64,000 bases of DNA. It comes from Cunninghamia lanceolata (lineage: Eukaryota; Streptophyta; Pinopsida; Cupressales; Cupressaceae). Within the stretch, counting starts at the first letter, position 1. Every line of letters starts with the position of its first letter. The translations under genes and the position numbers were made by a program. The stretch lies in the NCBI GenBank assembly GCA_027924645.1, contig BSBN01001251.1:1922001-1986000 (forward strand), in the 5' to 3' direction. Of the stretch, positions 10,741-23,759 are shown one piece after another. Under the pieces are notes generated by a model, which was given only the letters and a program-made list of their open reading frames with translations, was not told the DNA's origin and did no database searches.

Positions 10741-12196
10741 TTTCCATACATTTTGATTTTAGAAATCAGGTGTGACAACAATCTAAGGGAGATGAGTTTT
10801 ATGAGCAGGTAAAACAAGCCCTTGAGAAAGATCCACAGAATCCAAAATATGAAGGATTCAACCTTGGATCAAATGGGTTATTAAGGTTTAAAGGAAGGAT
10901 GTATGTACCTAACTCAGCAGAGTTAAGGAATATGGTTTGGAAAGAGGTTCATTTTGCACCATATTCTAGACATCTTGGAGTAACTAAGTTACTCGCTGAT
11001 GTGAAACCTTTATACTTTTGGAAAGGAATGAAAAAGGATGCTGCAAATTTTGTAGCTACTTGTATTTAATGTCAATGGGTGAAGGCGTAACACCAACACC
11101 CAGCGGGTTTATTATACCCTCACAAAATTCCTGTGGAAATGGCAGATTATAAGCATGGACTTTGTGCAGGGACTTCCTATGTTAAGGAATAAGCACAATG
11201 TTATCTTGATTGTGGTGGACAGACTCACCAAAGTGGCCCATTTTATTCTGGGAAACTTGACAGATGGAGCTCCCATCATTGCTCAAAAATTCGTTCAAGA
11301 GATTTTTAGACTTCACAGCATTCCTAAGAAGATTATCTCAGATAGGGATGCACGAATAACTTCCAGGTTTTGGTAAACTTTGTTCTCTTCACTTGGAACA
11401 CAACTGGACATAATCTTTGCTTGTCATCCTGAAACAGATGGTCAAACCGAAAGGGTGAATCAAGTGTTGGAGGACTTATTGAGGATGTATTGCATGGATC
11501 AACAGTACAAGTGGGAGGATTATCTTCCTCTAGTGGAATTTGCTTACAATAACTCTTATCATTCAACTATTAAGATGGCACCGTTTGAGGCATTATATGG
11601 ACGGAAGTTTCGAACCCCTATAAGTTGGGATAAGCTTGAAGATAGGATTAGCCTTGGTCCAAAAATGCTATATGAGATAGAAGAACAAGTCCAGCTGATT
11701 AAAAAGAGATTAGCAAAAGCCAATGATAGACAAAAGAGTTACATAGATGCTAAGCATGTTGAAAGGCACTTCACTGTGGGAGATGAAGTTCTCCTTAGTG
11801 TAAAACCCTAGAAAAGTTCCATCAAATTTGGAAAAATGTCCAAACTGGCGCCAAGATATGTGGGGCCGTTTGAAGTTCTAGAAGAAGTCAACCCAGTGGC
11901 ATACAGAATTGCTCTACCACTAGCACTTGCCATGATGCATAATGTGTTTCATGTTTCTTACTTCAAAAAGTTTAATTCTACTGACAATCAGATTCCTATG
12001 CTTAATTGGTATGTTACAGGTGAAAGACCCAAGAGTGGTGGTGATTGAGCCCATCAAGGTGCTTGAAACGCGTAAGCTATGCTTATGTAATAAGGAAATA
12101 ACACAGTACAAGGTCCAGTGGGACCAATATGTGGAGGAAAACACCACCTAGGAAAATTATGATGACTTCTATGCTAGATTTCCTCATCTTTTCTGA
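10741..12196 (+). pseudogene. Integrase and chromodomain-like tail of element B
   Basis: An HHCC zinc-binding region (about 10930-11090) has a stop between the two cysteines (CI-stop-CQ). The catalytic core has Asp in MDFVQGLP (11155), Asp in IISDRDARIT (about 11332) and Glu in ETDGQTERVNQ (about 11430-11460). The GPFEVLEEV and [11 protein letters not shown] motifs (about 11866-11970) belong to the C-terminal domain. After a frame change near 12020 the sequence reads EPIKVLETRK, ITQYKVQWDQY, TT-stop-ENYDDF to FPHLF (about 12046-12192), a chromodomain with W-to-stop in the usual TWE motif. Stops also at about 11068, 11088, 11374 and 11809. Confidence 0.87.
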
Positions 12197-12283
12197 GACA
12201 TTTGATATTATGTTTTGAAAACCTTTTCATATTATGTTGGTATGTTTTAAAGACAAATAATCATCGAGGACGATGATTCTTAT

Positions 12284-12292
12284 GGGGGGAGA
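12284..12292 (+). other. Polypurine tract of element B
   Basis: A run of six G then AGA (12284-12292) sits two bases before the 3' LTR start at 12295, where plus-strand DNA synthesis would be primed. Confidence 0.8.
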
Positions 12293-12294
12293 TA

Positions 12295-15200
12295 TGTTAC
12301 ATCCCCAATTTTAAAAATTAGACTTAATCAATAACTTGGCAGGATAATCAAAAGGATTAGTCATAGTCAATTGATTTGATATTGTGGAAATATCTGATTT
12401 AACTTTTCATTATGAAGTAGAAACAGATGTTAAATAGTTTTGTAAATTACATGAATTTCAATTATGAGATTTGATAACGATGCACCGATTGTAATCTTGT
12501 GGTCCTGAGTGTGACAGGAGAAACGAATGCCCTTCGAAGAAGGAAGGAGAGTATCATCCTGGAGGAAGGGGTTAGACATTGTGATAATATAAGTTGACTA
12601 GCCATCTGAGTAATTGACTCCTTTGTCCTTCTCAACCATTCGTAAGTTGTCACATGTCATGTCTCTTGTCTTTTGTTTCTATGTTCGTGGTTTATTCTTT
12701 TGTCGATGAAGTTGTCTCGACAAGTCGTGATGACCAGACGATGTTTTGGGAACATCATCACTAGTCGAGAGATAATAATATTTAGAGACAAGGAGGTCTC
12801 TCTTACTTAATGTTCTCGGGGTCATTATGTTAGTCCTAGTCTTTCGACTAATGGGAATAGTCGATATCGGGGGAGTATCACTTGACGCTGATAATCGATG
12901 TAAATAATGTGAATTCTTTTTATGAATACTATTCTTTGTGATAATCCTTTATCAAGGATGAAACCTCTTAATTGGTTATTACCCATAATGATATTACTTC
13001 TATTTACTTATTTTGATAATTGTACTCGATGGAATATTTTTTAAGTGGTTTTAGTTGATCATGAAGATCGATGGGAGCTTCGAGCTCATCCATCCCATGA
13101 TGTTCTTGGATTGAGCCACCTTTTTAGGGGCACTACCGAGTGTAAGGTAGTTGTCAGCCATTATCAACCTGTAGGAAATTGGTTATGTTGTTTTTGGAGT
13201 GAGTCTCTCTTTGGAGAGGGAAAAAAAAGAGAGAAGAAAGACTTCGGGGAAGGAAAAGGCAGAGAGGTTGGATTTATGGGAAAAACTAGGTGGTATAACT
13301 ATTCGAGGGAGAACAGTGACTATAAGAAACTGGGGGCGGCAAAAAGATTTGCAGAATTGGGTCTGCATTCGGTCTTTGCTCAACTCAGGTAATTGAGATT
13401 CTTGAAGTCTCTTGTTATTAAATGGAATTATGAGGCACACATACTGCAAGGCGATGCCAGGCATGTTGATTATTTTTCTTTTGAGTCGTGGCATTAGGCC
13501 AGTCGGCCTAGCCATTTCTATTTTTGAATAACTTATATGCTATGGTTTGGGTGTCGTATGGCCGAACCCTTTATGACAAACATTGAGTTGTTTTTATACT
13601 CGAAGCCTCATGGGCTGAGTTATTAGACTTAGTAATCGTTGAAGTCGTGCTCAAGGCTCTGAGCCGAGCATACTTATATTTGCTAAACTTCTTGAAAACT
13701 TGCTCAAGGCTATGAGCCGAGCTAAGAAACTAAGTATTTATTCTTGGAATTACGCTCAGTCGAGCCTTGTAAAGATTGACTCTTTCTTGAATGAGCTTTG
13801 AGTCTTTTGACTTGACCATACTGTATTGCATGATACATTATGATAACTGGAGCTCTAAGAGACAGTGGCTGAGCATGTATTCTTTTCATTTGTGTTTAAC
13901 CCACGTCGTATGATGACAAGGGCCGAGCCTATGAGTGCTTGAAGGGAGTTAAGAATGACTCCATGTGTTTTTTATAATGGATACAGTCTTACGACTGTAT
14001 AGATAGCCGTATAGGCATCATTACTTGGCATGTAGTCCCTCAATTGTATTAACAACTGTGGAAGCTTTTAATATCTTATACACAGTCCATTGACTGTAAA
14101 GATTGTCGGGAAGGCAATTATAATCGGTGTACATCTAACACCCAAACAAAACACGGTCGGGCTTACTTGTGTGGCCGACAATGAATTACATATAGAACTG
14201 TTAAAACTATTATGTATGTTAAAGGAACCTTTGATTATGAAGGAGTATGATCATGGTCTCTATGTGAGACAGTTGAGAATAAGTTTATAATAAAATATAG
14301 ACTAGATCTATTTGGGACTGAATTATGACTTAACGAATAACATTATGAGTTATAAATTCTTTTACTTATTTTAACTATTGGGTTGATGAATAACCCATGA
14401 GCTCATTTGGGAAAAAGAGCTATTAACCTTTAAGAAACTAATATATTTACTAAGGCAGGGTATGCCTTAAGTATCATGAAATTGACTTCATCATATGTGA
14501 TGAATGCTATCGATATGAAAACACGCGAGACCAAGACGGTCATGAAGTTTAAAATTGAAATGAATTGAACGGAATGAAATGACGTGGAGTCACTAGTTCT
14601 GCATTTCTTAAGTAACCTATTTTGTTATAATTAACTTTGTTGGGAGTCGAATGTTCAAAGTTTGGACTGTGATTCAAATTGATCCCACACTCTTACTAGA
14701 CCTAAAGGACAAAGTCGATAAAAAATTACTGTAAGACATGACAGCTTATAAGTTGAGATAGGGAGGTGGACATACGACAACGTTCATTGTGTAACGTCTT
14801 TGTATGAAAACTTTGGCCAAAGTAATGCATCCATCTCTACATGCATTATCAGTCCATAGTGATCCAGATGTCCCAGTGTCTCTAGTAGTGTCATACAAGT
14901 TAGAGTGGATATATAGAGTGTGACCATGAGACATTAGGAAGGACACAACACCAATTACTCAGATGGCTAACTAGTTGGTTCCAATGTCTAACCTTTCTGT
15001 GAAGGGTAGGGCCTCTTCCAATTAGGAAGATGTGTGGGGGACCACAGGTCCGTGGTTGGAGGAAAAGCACCAGGACGATGCTCTCCTTCCCAAGCATGAG
15101 ACAAGCCGAGGCTTATGAAGACAGATGTCAATGGTTCCAGATACAATGTTTGCATTTTGACCAATTGGTCTATTATAATGTAAAGATTTGATTGAGATGC

Positions 15201-15428
15201 CAAGAGCATATATTGTATTTGATTAGTGATGGACTTTCATTAAGGATTGTAATGATTTAGTAGATTGTAAGCTATGTTATATCCTGATTTGATTAACATG
15301 CTTAATTGATGGAAAAGAATATGTTTCTTTATGTTCAAACTTGATTATTGTAATTCATTCTTAATTAATGACTTGTTTAAGTTATATGCTTAAGTTAAAT
15401 CTTGAATTTTATGGGTAGTGATGTTACA
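12295..15428 (+). repeat. 3' LTR of element B (3,134 bp)
   Basis: Begins TGTTACATCCCC and ends GTGATGTTACA, followed at 15429-15433 by TTACC, the same 5 bp that precede the 5' LTR. Aligns base for base with 3780-6915 apart from scattered, mostly transition-type differences and a few small indels. Its antisense ORFs (e.g. 13183-13515) recur in the other LTR with different stops and are not genes. Confidence 0.93.
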
Positions 15429-16363
15429 TTACCATTTCCAACACCTGAATCCATCGAATATATATCCGCAATAAGATTCATCTCACAATCAGATCGACAA
15501 CCCAGACATGAAACGTGTATACAAGTGTTGTACCTTGTTGGCTTGATCTTGAGCTCAAACAGGAATGTGGACCCAAACAAACATACAATAGTCTTCATAT
15601 AGGTCGGCATCAATCATTCAACTACTTGAATTAATTCTTCAAACAATGTATCTTTTCGACATATAGGATCTAGCTTGCATGTCGGCCTATCCCTTAAGCA
15701 CACACTTGACCAATTCAACTGTCACATTATGATTTCCACTGCGGATCATATGAGACTCTAGAAATCGTATCCAACATTCATCATTGACCTTTTAACATAC
15801 CTTCAGATCCATAGGACATAATAGTCCTTTATAGCAAAATGCGGATCTTGGAATTGTTGCTCTGTCATAGTGAAATATTGTCAAATTGGAAGCCAATAAA
15901 GAAAAACTTGTAGAATGTGATCAAAGGAACTTCAGAAGGTATAGCTTTGGATTCAGGTAGTCATGATGTGCATCTTTGTTGTCTCAGAACCGCAAGACAA
16001 AATATGCCACAACGGAGGAATGCGGACCCTTTTACTCTGGTACTGTGCATTGTTCCTGACTTAACTTTGTTTACCCAGACTTAGATATTTTACCATAGGA
16101 CTTCCAGAGGAATTCAGGACTTGAACACTGGAACATGTGATCACTAGGTAGCTATGAACAACATACTTGAACTACATACAAATGTCTTTAACGACGGAGG
16201 CATACCATCTCAAACACTGTCACTTGGTATATTGTACATTACTCATACTTAGTCATTTATTCTTCTGGAGTAAGGTCTCTTTGCTATGCCGGTAGAAACC
16301 CTTTGCCTTGTTGCCATCAATGACAACATTTAATATTCATCAGAGTAGTGTCTCTTGCCAACA
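15429..16363 (-). repeat. 5' LTR of element A, outer part
   Basis: Continuation of the LTR begun at 3212. Removing element B and one TTACC joins CACACATATTACC to ATTTCCAACACC. On the minus strand the LTR starts TGTTGGCAAGAGACAC at 16363, so the original LTR was about 1.5 kb. TG at this end and CA at 3212 agree with LTR rules. The partner 3' LTR would lie left of the window, so its target duplication cannot be checked. ORFs at 15395-15613 and 15402-15602 are chance frames. Confidence 0.65.
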
Positions 16364-18596
16364 CAGAACTCCTAGTTTAATAAGCATTCCTTAATCAAAA
16401 TGTAAACCCTATATTGGTTAAATAATTTGATTAAAAAAGTCAACACACAATAACTATAATCACCCATAATAACTGATATAGGACTTGTCATAACCACTTT
16501 ATAATGACAAGGACATTCAATTCACAAATACAATAGACTTCAATAATACACCTAGCCCAACATTATCATAATCAACACCCAACACTACAATTGACCTTAA
16601 CAATATCAAAACACAGTTGACTAGAGAACAATATAAAAACATACTTGATTTGAATACTATCAACCCAATACAACTACAAAGACCATAATACAATTCCAAT
16701 TTCTTTTAACAAAGCCCAACCGTTACATTAGTTCCAAGCTTATTCTCAATCTATTTAATGATTTACAATACATTTATATTTTATTTTTAACAATGAAACT
16801 AAAAAGGTTAGAGACCAGTCACCACTCACACAACAAGATTTAATCTCCAAGATTTTGCATTCATATTGAATACAAGCATGGTATCAAGGACCCTTCAATC
16901 ATTATTTTAGATTAGTGCCACTTCAAAACTTCTTCCCAAAAATATAATCACATATTCATATATTGCCCATGATCTAGTTACCAAAATATGGTAACCTTCT
17001 AATTCTTAGCTGAATAACTCCCAAAAGACAAAATAATAATAATAATAATAATATAAATAACATTTTAACCAAAAACATAACCATAATCTAACTCCTCCTT
17101 CACCCATGATTTTAAGCAAGGAATATACAATGCAACTTAAGTTTATAGTTATCATAACATAAGAAGAGTTTTGTAAAGCTTTGCTATCAAATACTATTGA
17201 AAAAAAATATATTCACTAGACTTTTCCATTGAAAAACCCTAAAACAGATAGAGATGATTGAATAAATGCTAAGTACATTGCCCATGTGGAGTGGTAGTCA
17301 CCATTAACTCTATAAACTGACATGCATGCCAAAGTGCCCCACTCCATAGGATGAGAAGCCATTGGTTTTGCCAAGAATGGAATTTAGGTTTTAATTTTGA
17401 TAAAAATAGCCCTTATTTGCATGGTAGGCCTGGGCCATAGGTTAGATATTAGGTGAGTTTTCAAACATAAAAATCATAATAGGTATACCACACAGAGAAA
17501 TTGAAGGCCACACATAAGGTTTTGTGGAGATTACATGGTTAAACAACCAAAAGTTGATTGTGCATCTTTTCCCTATGCGTTGTCATGAGTCCTTGATCCT
17601 TGTTGCTTATTCCCCACCATTGATTTTTTTCTTTTATTATGTTGCTTTAATGTGCACAGGGGCAACAAAATTGGTAAAATGACCAAAAAGTTTAGCGTGC
17701 ATCTTACTCTATGCGTTGAGTCGTGGGACGTTGATCTAAGTTGTTATTTCCTAGTCGCTGATTCCGTTGATTTAATATGCCGGTTTAAAGTGCATGATGG
17801 TTGGCCCGTAAGGAAAATGTATTAGTTTTAAAATAAAGGTAAACTTATACTATTCAGGTTTAGAGTTGTTTAGACTTTAGAGTTAATTTCTTTTAATCTT
17901 TTAATTTAGATCACAACACATTGATAGGTAGTGCTTCGAGTAGATAGTTTAAATTTAGATTTTTTTAGAAATAGTTTAAAATAGGGTTATTAATATGATT
18001 CTTTATATATATATTCACAAATATAATTATATATAATCTTAGGTATAAGTATTGATTATGTGTGTGTTTATATACACACTTTTAAATCATTATATAAATA
18101 GGATTCAATAATTCTTTCTCATCCTGCTCAACCAAGAGGATAGATTTATGATTAGGATTATAATGACTTAACACCATCTAACACAAACAACAACTACCAA
18201 CATTATTTAAAACATCGTGGCAAAACTCAACAATGGTCCAAAACATAAAAAGGACATGCACTTGCCATTATTACCTTGGAATTCACACTTAATCCTAGTT
18301 TGTAAATGCATAATGTTTCATGTAGATAGTTTGTCGCACCTGAAACAATACCCACACTTCAAGTCAACATCATCAATATACCATATAATGATAATGGTGT
18401 GAAAACATCACAAGGATAATAATTTCATCAACCAAACCTATAGCAGATTACCATTTTGAAATCCTATAAGTACAATAATATTGCAAGGAAATGTTAGTTT
18501 CCAACAATTGATTAACTATCAAATTCATAAGTATAATCATTCAAATTAGATATAACAAGTCTATGACATGATCAACAATAAGTCTAACAGGGAGGG
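16364..18596. other. Intergenic, no recognised gene
   Basis: AT-rich sequence without coding signals. It contains an (AAT)n microsatellite at 17032-17052 and a TA-rich patch at 18005-18080. Short ORFs at 16517-16699 and 18217-18402 have no family signal. No LTR termini or target duplications were found. Confidence 0.5.
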
Positions 18597-18887
18597 TCAT
18601 GGCACTTTTAAGTTTACTGAAATCCATGCAAAGTTATACATGTTGTCCTTAAAGATGTCTGGTGAGAAGATTTTGGTACAATAACATCTAATCTTCAAAG
18701 TCTTGCAATGCACATCTTGACCTAGCACTTTAGTGCTTCTGGTTGTGAGCACAATTGGAATGTTTTTAGGCCATTCACACAAAGAAGCATAATAGGTTGA
18801 CTCAAAACTAATTGAATGATCTTGTCTTTGTGCATTATAAACTTTAGTTGTATGTAAAGAAAGTAGAGGTGTAAGAGACACACAAGG
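18597..18887 (-). pseudogene. Unrecognised coding-like fragment
   Basis: A minus-strand frame of about 94 codons with protein-like composition (motifs FESTYYASLCEWPKNIPIVL, LTTRSTKVLGQDVH and FSPDIFKDNMYNFAWISV). No start context, domain or neighbours support a live gene. It may be a piece of a transposon or a dead gene; I cannot assign a family. 18888-19475 shows nothing recognisable. Confidence 0.22.
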
Positions 18888-19475
18888 TGCTTGACCTCAA
18901 TGACATTGATCTATATTTTGATTAGGTTGCTGACGATGTGGACGTTGATTACTAAGGATGATATATCTAATTTAAAAAGGAAGGCAACATAATGGCAAGT
19001 AGAAGTCTCAACATATGAGGTAGAAGGCGGGCCATTAGTGGGGGTTCATCACATTGACAATATGCTCATTTTGAGGATGATATTGTTCCTCAACACAAAG
19101 CTATAACAAGATCATTCATTTCCAGGACGCCTACACAATGGCAGTGTTTTTTGAGCTTTAGTCGTAGAATAAATTTATAGATTATGAACATTGAAACTGT
19201 AATTTGTAATTTTTATTTATATTGAAACTTGAAGTTAATATGTATTGAACTTGTTTTTTGGTCTATAACGTGTATTAAACACTAATTTTGATCTATATAT
19301 GAAGGAGGTTAGTAATGTGTTCCCTAAATTTAGTGGTATGCATGTTTTTTAAATTTTTTTTACAAATTCATGTGTTTTTTCATGTTCAGAAAATTTGTCA
19401 AGTTTTTATCAAGTATGTGCTTTTAATTTTTTTAGGTCAACAGAGTTATTGTCGAGTATGATTTTTTCAATTGTG

Positions 19476-19705
19476 GTTTAAACATTCTCTTGTCATATTG
19501 GGCAACCTCTTCATGCTTGCAACCCATCATCTAAGCATTAAAACACATTAAACAACATATATGCAACCTTCTAAGGCTTAATCACTCGTCGTTTAAACAT
19601 TCTCTTGTCATATTGGGCAACTTCTTCATGCTTGCAACCCATCACCTAAGCATTAAAACACATTAAACAACATATATGCAACCTTCTAAGGCTTAATCAC
19701 TCGTG
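19476..19705. repeat. Tandem duplication, two 115-bp units
   Basis: Units 19476-19590 and 19591-19705 both start GTTTAAACATTCTCTTG and end with CTTAATCACTCGT plus one base. Only about three positions differ, so the duplication is fairly recent. No coding content. 19706-20200 contains no recognised feature. Confidence 0.93.
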
Positions 19706-20559
19706 GTTTGATATAGTGGAAGCCTCCAACACATTAACAATCATTATTGCAATCACCCAAGGCTCATTTCTTGTTGTCTAAAACACTTTTTTAAGATTCT
19801 CTTCAGCCACCCATATGCAATTATTGTTTCACCTAACTAAATCAAGTTAACTGGCTCAAACATAGTGAATAATCAACAAATCAACTTCATTAAAACAAGA
19901 AAACCAACGTTCACATGAATCTATATTGTAAATGAACACATTCATACATTCAATCAACTCACCAAGTAAACTTTCTTGATTAAACAAGGTCTTATGGAGA
20001 GTTCTTATTTTTGGGATCTCCTACAAACTCTTTGAGTGTTGATCTTGAGTCTACCTTTTGAGATACCAAGTGAATCTCAATGGCTTGCTCTAGAATGACC
20101 TTAAGAAGCCTTGTATGCCCATTTTGGTGCATATAGCTATCACAAACTATTTTGTGGTATTGTAATGGTCACCCTTCATAGATTTCCTTATGGTAAACGC
20201 TTTCCTCATTCTCCTATTGTTCGTTGAGTCCAAATTATCAACTATTGTATTATACTCTATTTCATCATGCTATGTCATCATTTCCTTGGCTTCTTAATTG
20301 TCTTTTGTTTTGGGTGCTTTCTTAATTGAGTAGATGCCTCAAAATTCTCAATCTTTTATGTGTTCTTCATCCTCCCATTCTTCCTCTATCCATACTTTTT
20401 CTTTACTTATATTCAATGGAATGTGTACAATTAGTCCATTTTGCTATAATTTAATTTCTTCATTTTTTAAATTGAATATTCCATCAACATCAACAAACTA
20501 TTCCAAAATTAGTAGTACTAGGTTGGATGTTATATTTTGGTTTTAGACATCCATCACTT

Positions 20560-20790
20560 CAAACTCTATTAGTTTCTTCACTCTAATTATGTTTAGCTCA
20601 ACAATTCTTATGGGTCCTAAAGGGCTCCTCATCGTGCCTTTTGCTAAAGTAATATTGTATTGTGACTCTTGTAGTAATGGTTTTCCAAGCTTTTCCCAGA
20701 TCATCCCTGATAATATTTACTTCTGCTACAAGGTCTAGCAGTGCATTCATGACTTTGATTTTATCCAATTCTATGTCAATTGTAATTCTT
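20560..20790 (-). pseudogene. Protease-like segment of element C
   Basis: The minus strand reads MNALLDLVAEVNIIRDDLGK and, after a frame shift, LQESQYNITLAKGTMRSPLG. This resembles a retropepsin start (ALLDTGAEVNII), but the DTG triad reads DLV (20724-20735), so only the Asp is kept. Further left the frame continues, broken, to about 20200 with acidic sequence (VWIEEEWEDEEHI, about 20395) that I cannot assign. Confidence 0.4.
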
Positions 20791-21350
20791 TTTCTTCCAT
20801 TCTTTCTTGTGTTGGTTTTTCACTATTTTTCCCAAGTATCTTATTGTTTTTTCTTCCTTTTGCATATCCTATTGCCTACAAAATTCAATGTGTTTTTCTA
20901 CCAATCCCTTATGTTGAATCAAGGTTACCACTTGCTTGATACTCTATATGTCAAGTTCCTAGAACTATGATTTTCCTTATTGGACCACATTCTTCTATTT
21001 ATTTCTTAACTTAACTACTTCTCTTATGGTATTTTGTTCTTTTGCCAAATTATTAATCCTTTTCCTTCTTGGAAATCTTAAATTCTCCTCTTATAATTTC
21101 TCTTTCCATCTCCCTTCTTGCCAACTACTTTATCTACTTACACTTCCATGCTCTATAGCCTTGTAATGTCTCTTTCTTTTCTTTCTCAACATCTCTTGAT
21201 GTTAGCTCCCCTCCTCGTAGTTTGCTCAAGAATTCTTTCTATCATCAAGTTATTTCCCCCATTGTAATAATACTATATAACTTATAGGCAACTAAAGGAA
21301 TCATGTGTCTTGTCGTGACAAATTCACAATTCATTTGTCTCCCTTGTTCA

Positions 21351-21793
21351 TAATTATTTGCATAATGCCCATGTTTTTTGTAATTGTAGCATGTAATACC
21401 ATTTTTTGGCTATTCTTTGTCTCTTCTTCCTTGCCTATTTCCATAGTTCCCTTTTTATCTACCTTGCTAGTATATGTTATATTGATTTTCATTGTTATGC
21501 AATATTACATCTCTTGGATATGTCATTTGCGATACATATGGTGGTAAGGTCTATGGAGATGGTAAATTGGTCTATGGTGTGGGATGAATGTTCAAAATAT
21601 CACGTGGCATTACTGCCAACCTTGCTTGTTGCATCCATATTTCTGCCATTGCTATATTTGCTAGATAATTCATGTGGTAGTGGTTAAAGGAACCATGTGC
21701 ATTGTAATATTTGACATGTCTAGTAAATGGTGCTATTCTTATCAAAGGACATTGATTTGTATGGTGATGATACCTTAATCTACATATACTACA
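21351..21793 (-). pseudogene. Two zinc knuckles of element C gag
   Basis: Minus strand, first knuckle at 21745-21793: CSICRLRYHHHTNQC, with all Cys/His ligands present. The second at about 21351-21393 reads CYNYKKHGHYANNY, where the second and fourth cysteines have become Tyr (TGT to TAT). Nucleocapsid-type knuckles bind the element's RNA. Stops lie between the two. Confidence 0.5.
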
Positions 21794-22199
21794 CCATAGT
21801 TTGATCTAACTATAACAACTATTTTCTCTTTCATTGTATAAACAATTTTCCTAGTTATGCCCTTCTTGTCCATATAAGATAAAAAAAAGTGAATTTAGAT
21901 TTGTTTATGTTAACTTAAGGTTACCACTAATCCACATTACATGATAAGACTAGAAGACTCAATGTTTTTGTGTTTTCCTCTAGTTTACTATTTTACCAAC
22001 TAGAAATAGAAACTATACTAGCCTTATCTATAAATTTTCCCTCCTATTAAACTATGTTTGAACAAGAATGAAAAAGAGAGCTAGGTAATGAAAATAAAAA
22101 TATCTAAAGATTGGAATACACAACTAAAAAATAGAGTTCAAATTGCAAAAGATAAAACAGGGACGAACCTAGAAAATAATATGAGTAGCTCGCTGCCCA

Positions 22200-23640
22200 A
22201 GATGGTAGTGTGGTGCACTGTCATTTTGTTTATGTGTTGTCATCCAAATCAGGCGTGAAACATAATTTTTGTATAGATTTCCAAAGTTCTTGCATAGAGA
22301 GATGCAACAACACAAAACAAGTGCTAGATACTTCTAGAAATGAACATAATGCAATATAAATATTTATAACAATGATTTTGAATGCAATAAAGGAAAAAAA
22401 CATAATAACAAGGTGAAGGATGAAATACAACAAACCCTTTGTGTGTAAATGCCTCTAAGAAACCTACAACTAAGACAAAGACATAAGGTTGGGGTTTCTT
22501 AGGAGCTTGCCAAGAATGGTCAAGCCTCTATTTTGGTCTTTTGACCTCCATGGGCATTATATAGAGGGAATGGAAATGTGTGTGCACTTAGCCTATGTGC
22601 ATCTAGGACTAAGAACAATAATGTTGAAATAAAATCTATAAGTATTGAATCCTAGGTCTACAAGGATTAATACCCTAGTGTGTGCAAGGATGCAAATGGA
22701 GTTGAAAGCCTCTAAGTGCCAAGAAGGAAGTTACAACACAGAGAGAAACTGCAATAACAATGGAGAAATGGAAAAGACAAGAGCTTTGAACAATATCACC
22801 TACAACATGAAAATCGAGATGATAGTTGCCAAGATCACCAACACAAGTCCTCAACCATGGAGAATCCAAGAAGACCAATGTTGGAAGTGTGTATCTATTT
22901 CTCAAAATTTCAATAATGTTGGAATGTTTCACAAAATTACTAGAATGCAAGAGATTTCTTGATGGAGAGTGTAGAGTTCTTAGTTGATTCAAAAGATCAA
23001 GTTAAGAGGAAAGATAAAGGGTCATGAAATGCTAACTGCTTGCTCAAATTTGCCCAACGAATCTCTGAGCAATTACATTCACATGTACCTACTCAACAAG
23101 GTGGAAAAAATGATGAAAATGGTCACTATATGATTGCAAAGTTAGTGGACGCTAGCACACTGCATGGACGCCCCCATGTTACATTATCATCCAAGTACAA
23201 CAGGGATAGAAAGAGGTCAAAATGATAGAAGGACATTAGGTTTACGCAAAAAACATATTCATGAAGGAAGAAAAGACATTTACATACAAAAGCATAAAAC
23301 TCATGTTGGTATCAAGAGTAGGACAAGGGCTAAGATAGGGCCAAATGAGCCTAAAAACATGCTAGGGGCTACAAATGCTAAATTGAGGTCAATTTGTACT
23401 ACCAAAATTACATGGTATGCAATTTCAATCTTACAGTCCACAACTGGTAGACCAATATCTAGAGTTTCTTTCTTGACACAGTACAAAATTTATTCTTCTC
23501 CCTCCTTCAGCCCATCTCCTTTTTTAGTCTTAGTTGTGCCAGTTCTTGCTCTATTATTTCCAACTTTATTTGTACACATGAGTCTTTCTCTCATTTCCAA
23601 GATTGTGCTTTAATTTTGGATGCTAGTTCTAAGGCTTTAA
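22200..23640. other. Unassigned stretch within element C
   Basis: Separates gag core and zinc knuckles of element C. It has paired sense/antisense ORFs around 22645-22992 and 23040-23613 of up to 149 codons, none with a family signal. About 22440-22570 has a promoter-like look on the minus strand (TATATAATGCC near 22550-22565). It could be a nested insertion, but I could not find termini. Confidence 0.3.
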
Positions 23641-23759
23641 AAAGGTAAATTAAAATTTTTCCATCCATTGTTACTCTTAAATAAGGTACTAACCTTGCCA
23701 TAAACCATTATATTATTTGCTTATCTATTATAGGTTCTTCCAATTCCTTACTATGCTTT

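Larger units (their letters stand above)
3780..15428 (+). mobile_element. Element B: full-length Ty3/gypsy chromovirus, inactive
   Basis: Complete LTR retrotransposon of 11,649 bp, with order LTR, primer site, extra ORF, gag, protease, RT, RNase H, integrase, chromodomain, polypurine tract, LTR. It is flanked by a perfect 5-bp target duplication TTACC (3775-3779 and 15429-15433) and sits inside the 5' LTR of element A. The domain order (RT before integrase) makes it Ty3/gypsy; the C-terminal chromodomain-like tail makes it a chromovirus. LTRs of about 3.1 kb and the overall size suit the Tekay/Del clade, which is inference. Many stops and at least one frameshift make it non-autonomous. The LTR copies differ at about twenty positions in the first 370 bp by eye, so the insertion is old. 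Confidence 0.92.

Noticed and set aside
13183..13515. 110-codon minus-strand ORF in the 3' LTR of element B
   Set aside because: The homologous place in the 5' LTR has the frame broken; LTR noncoding sequence.
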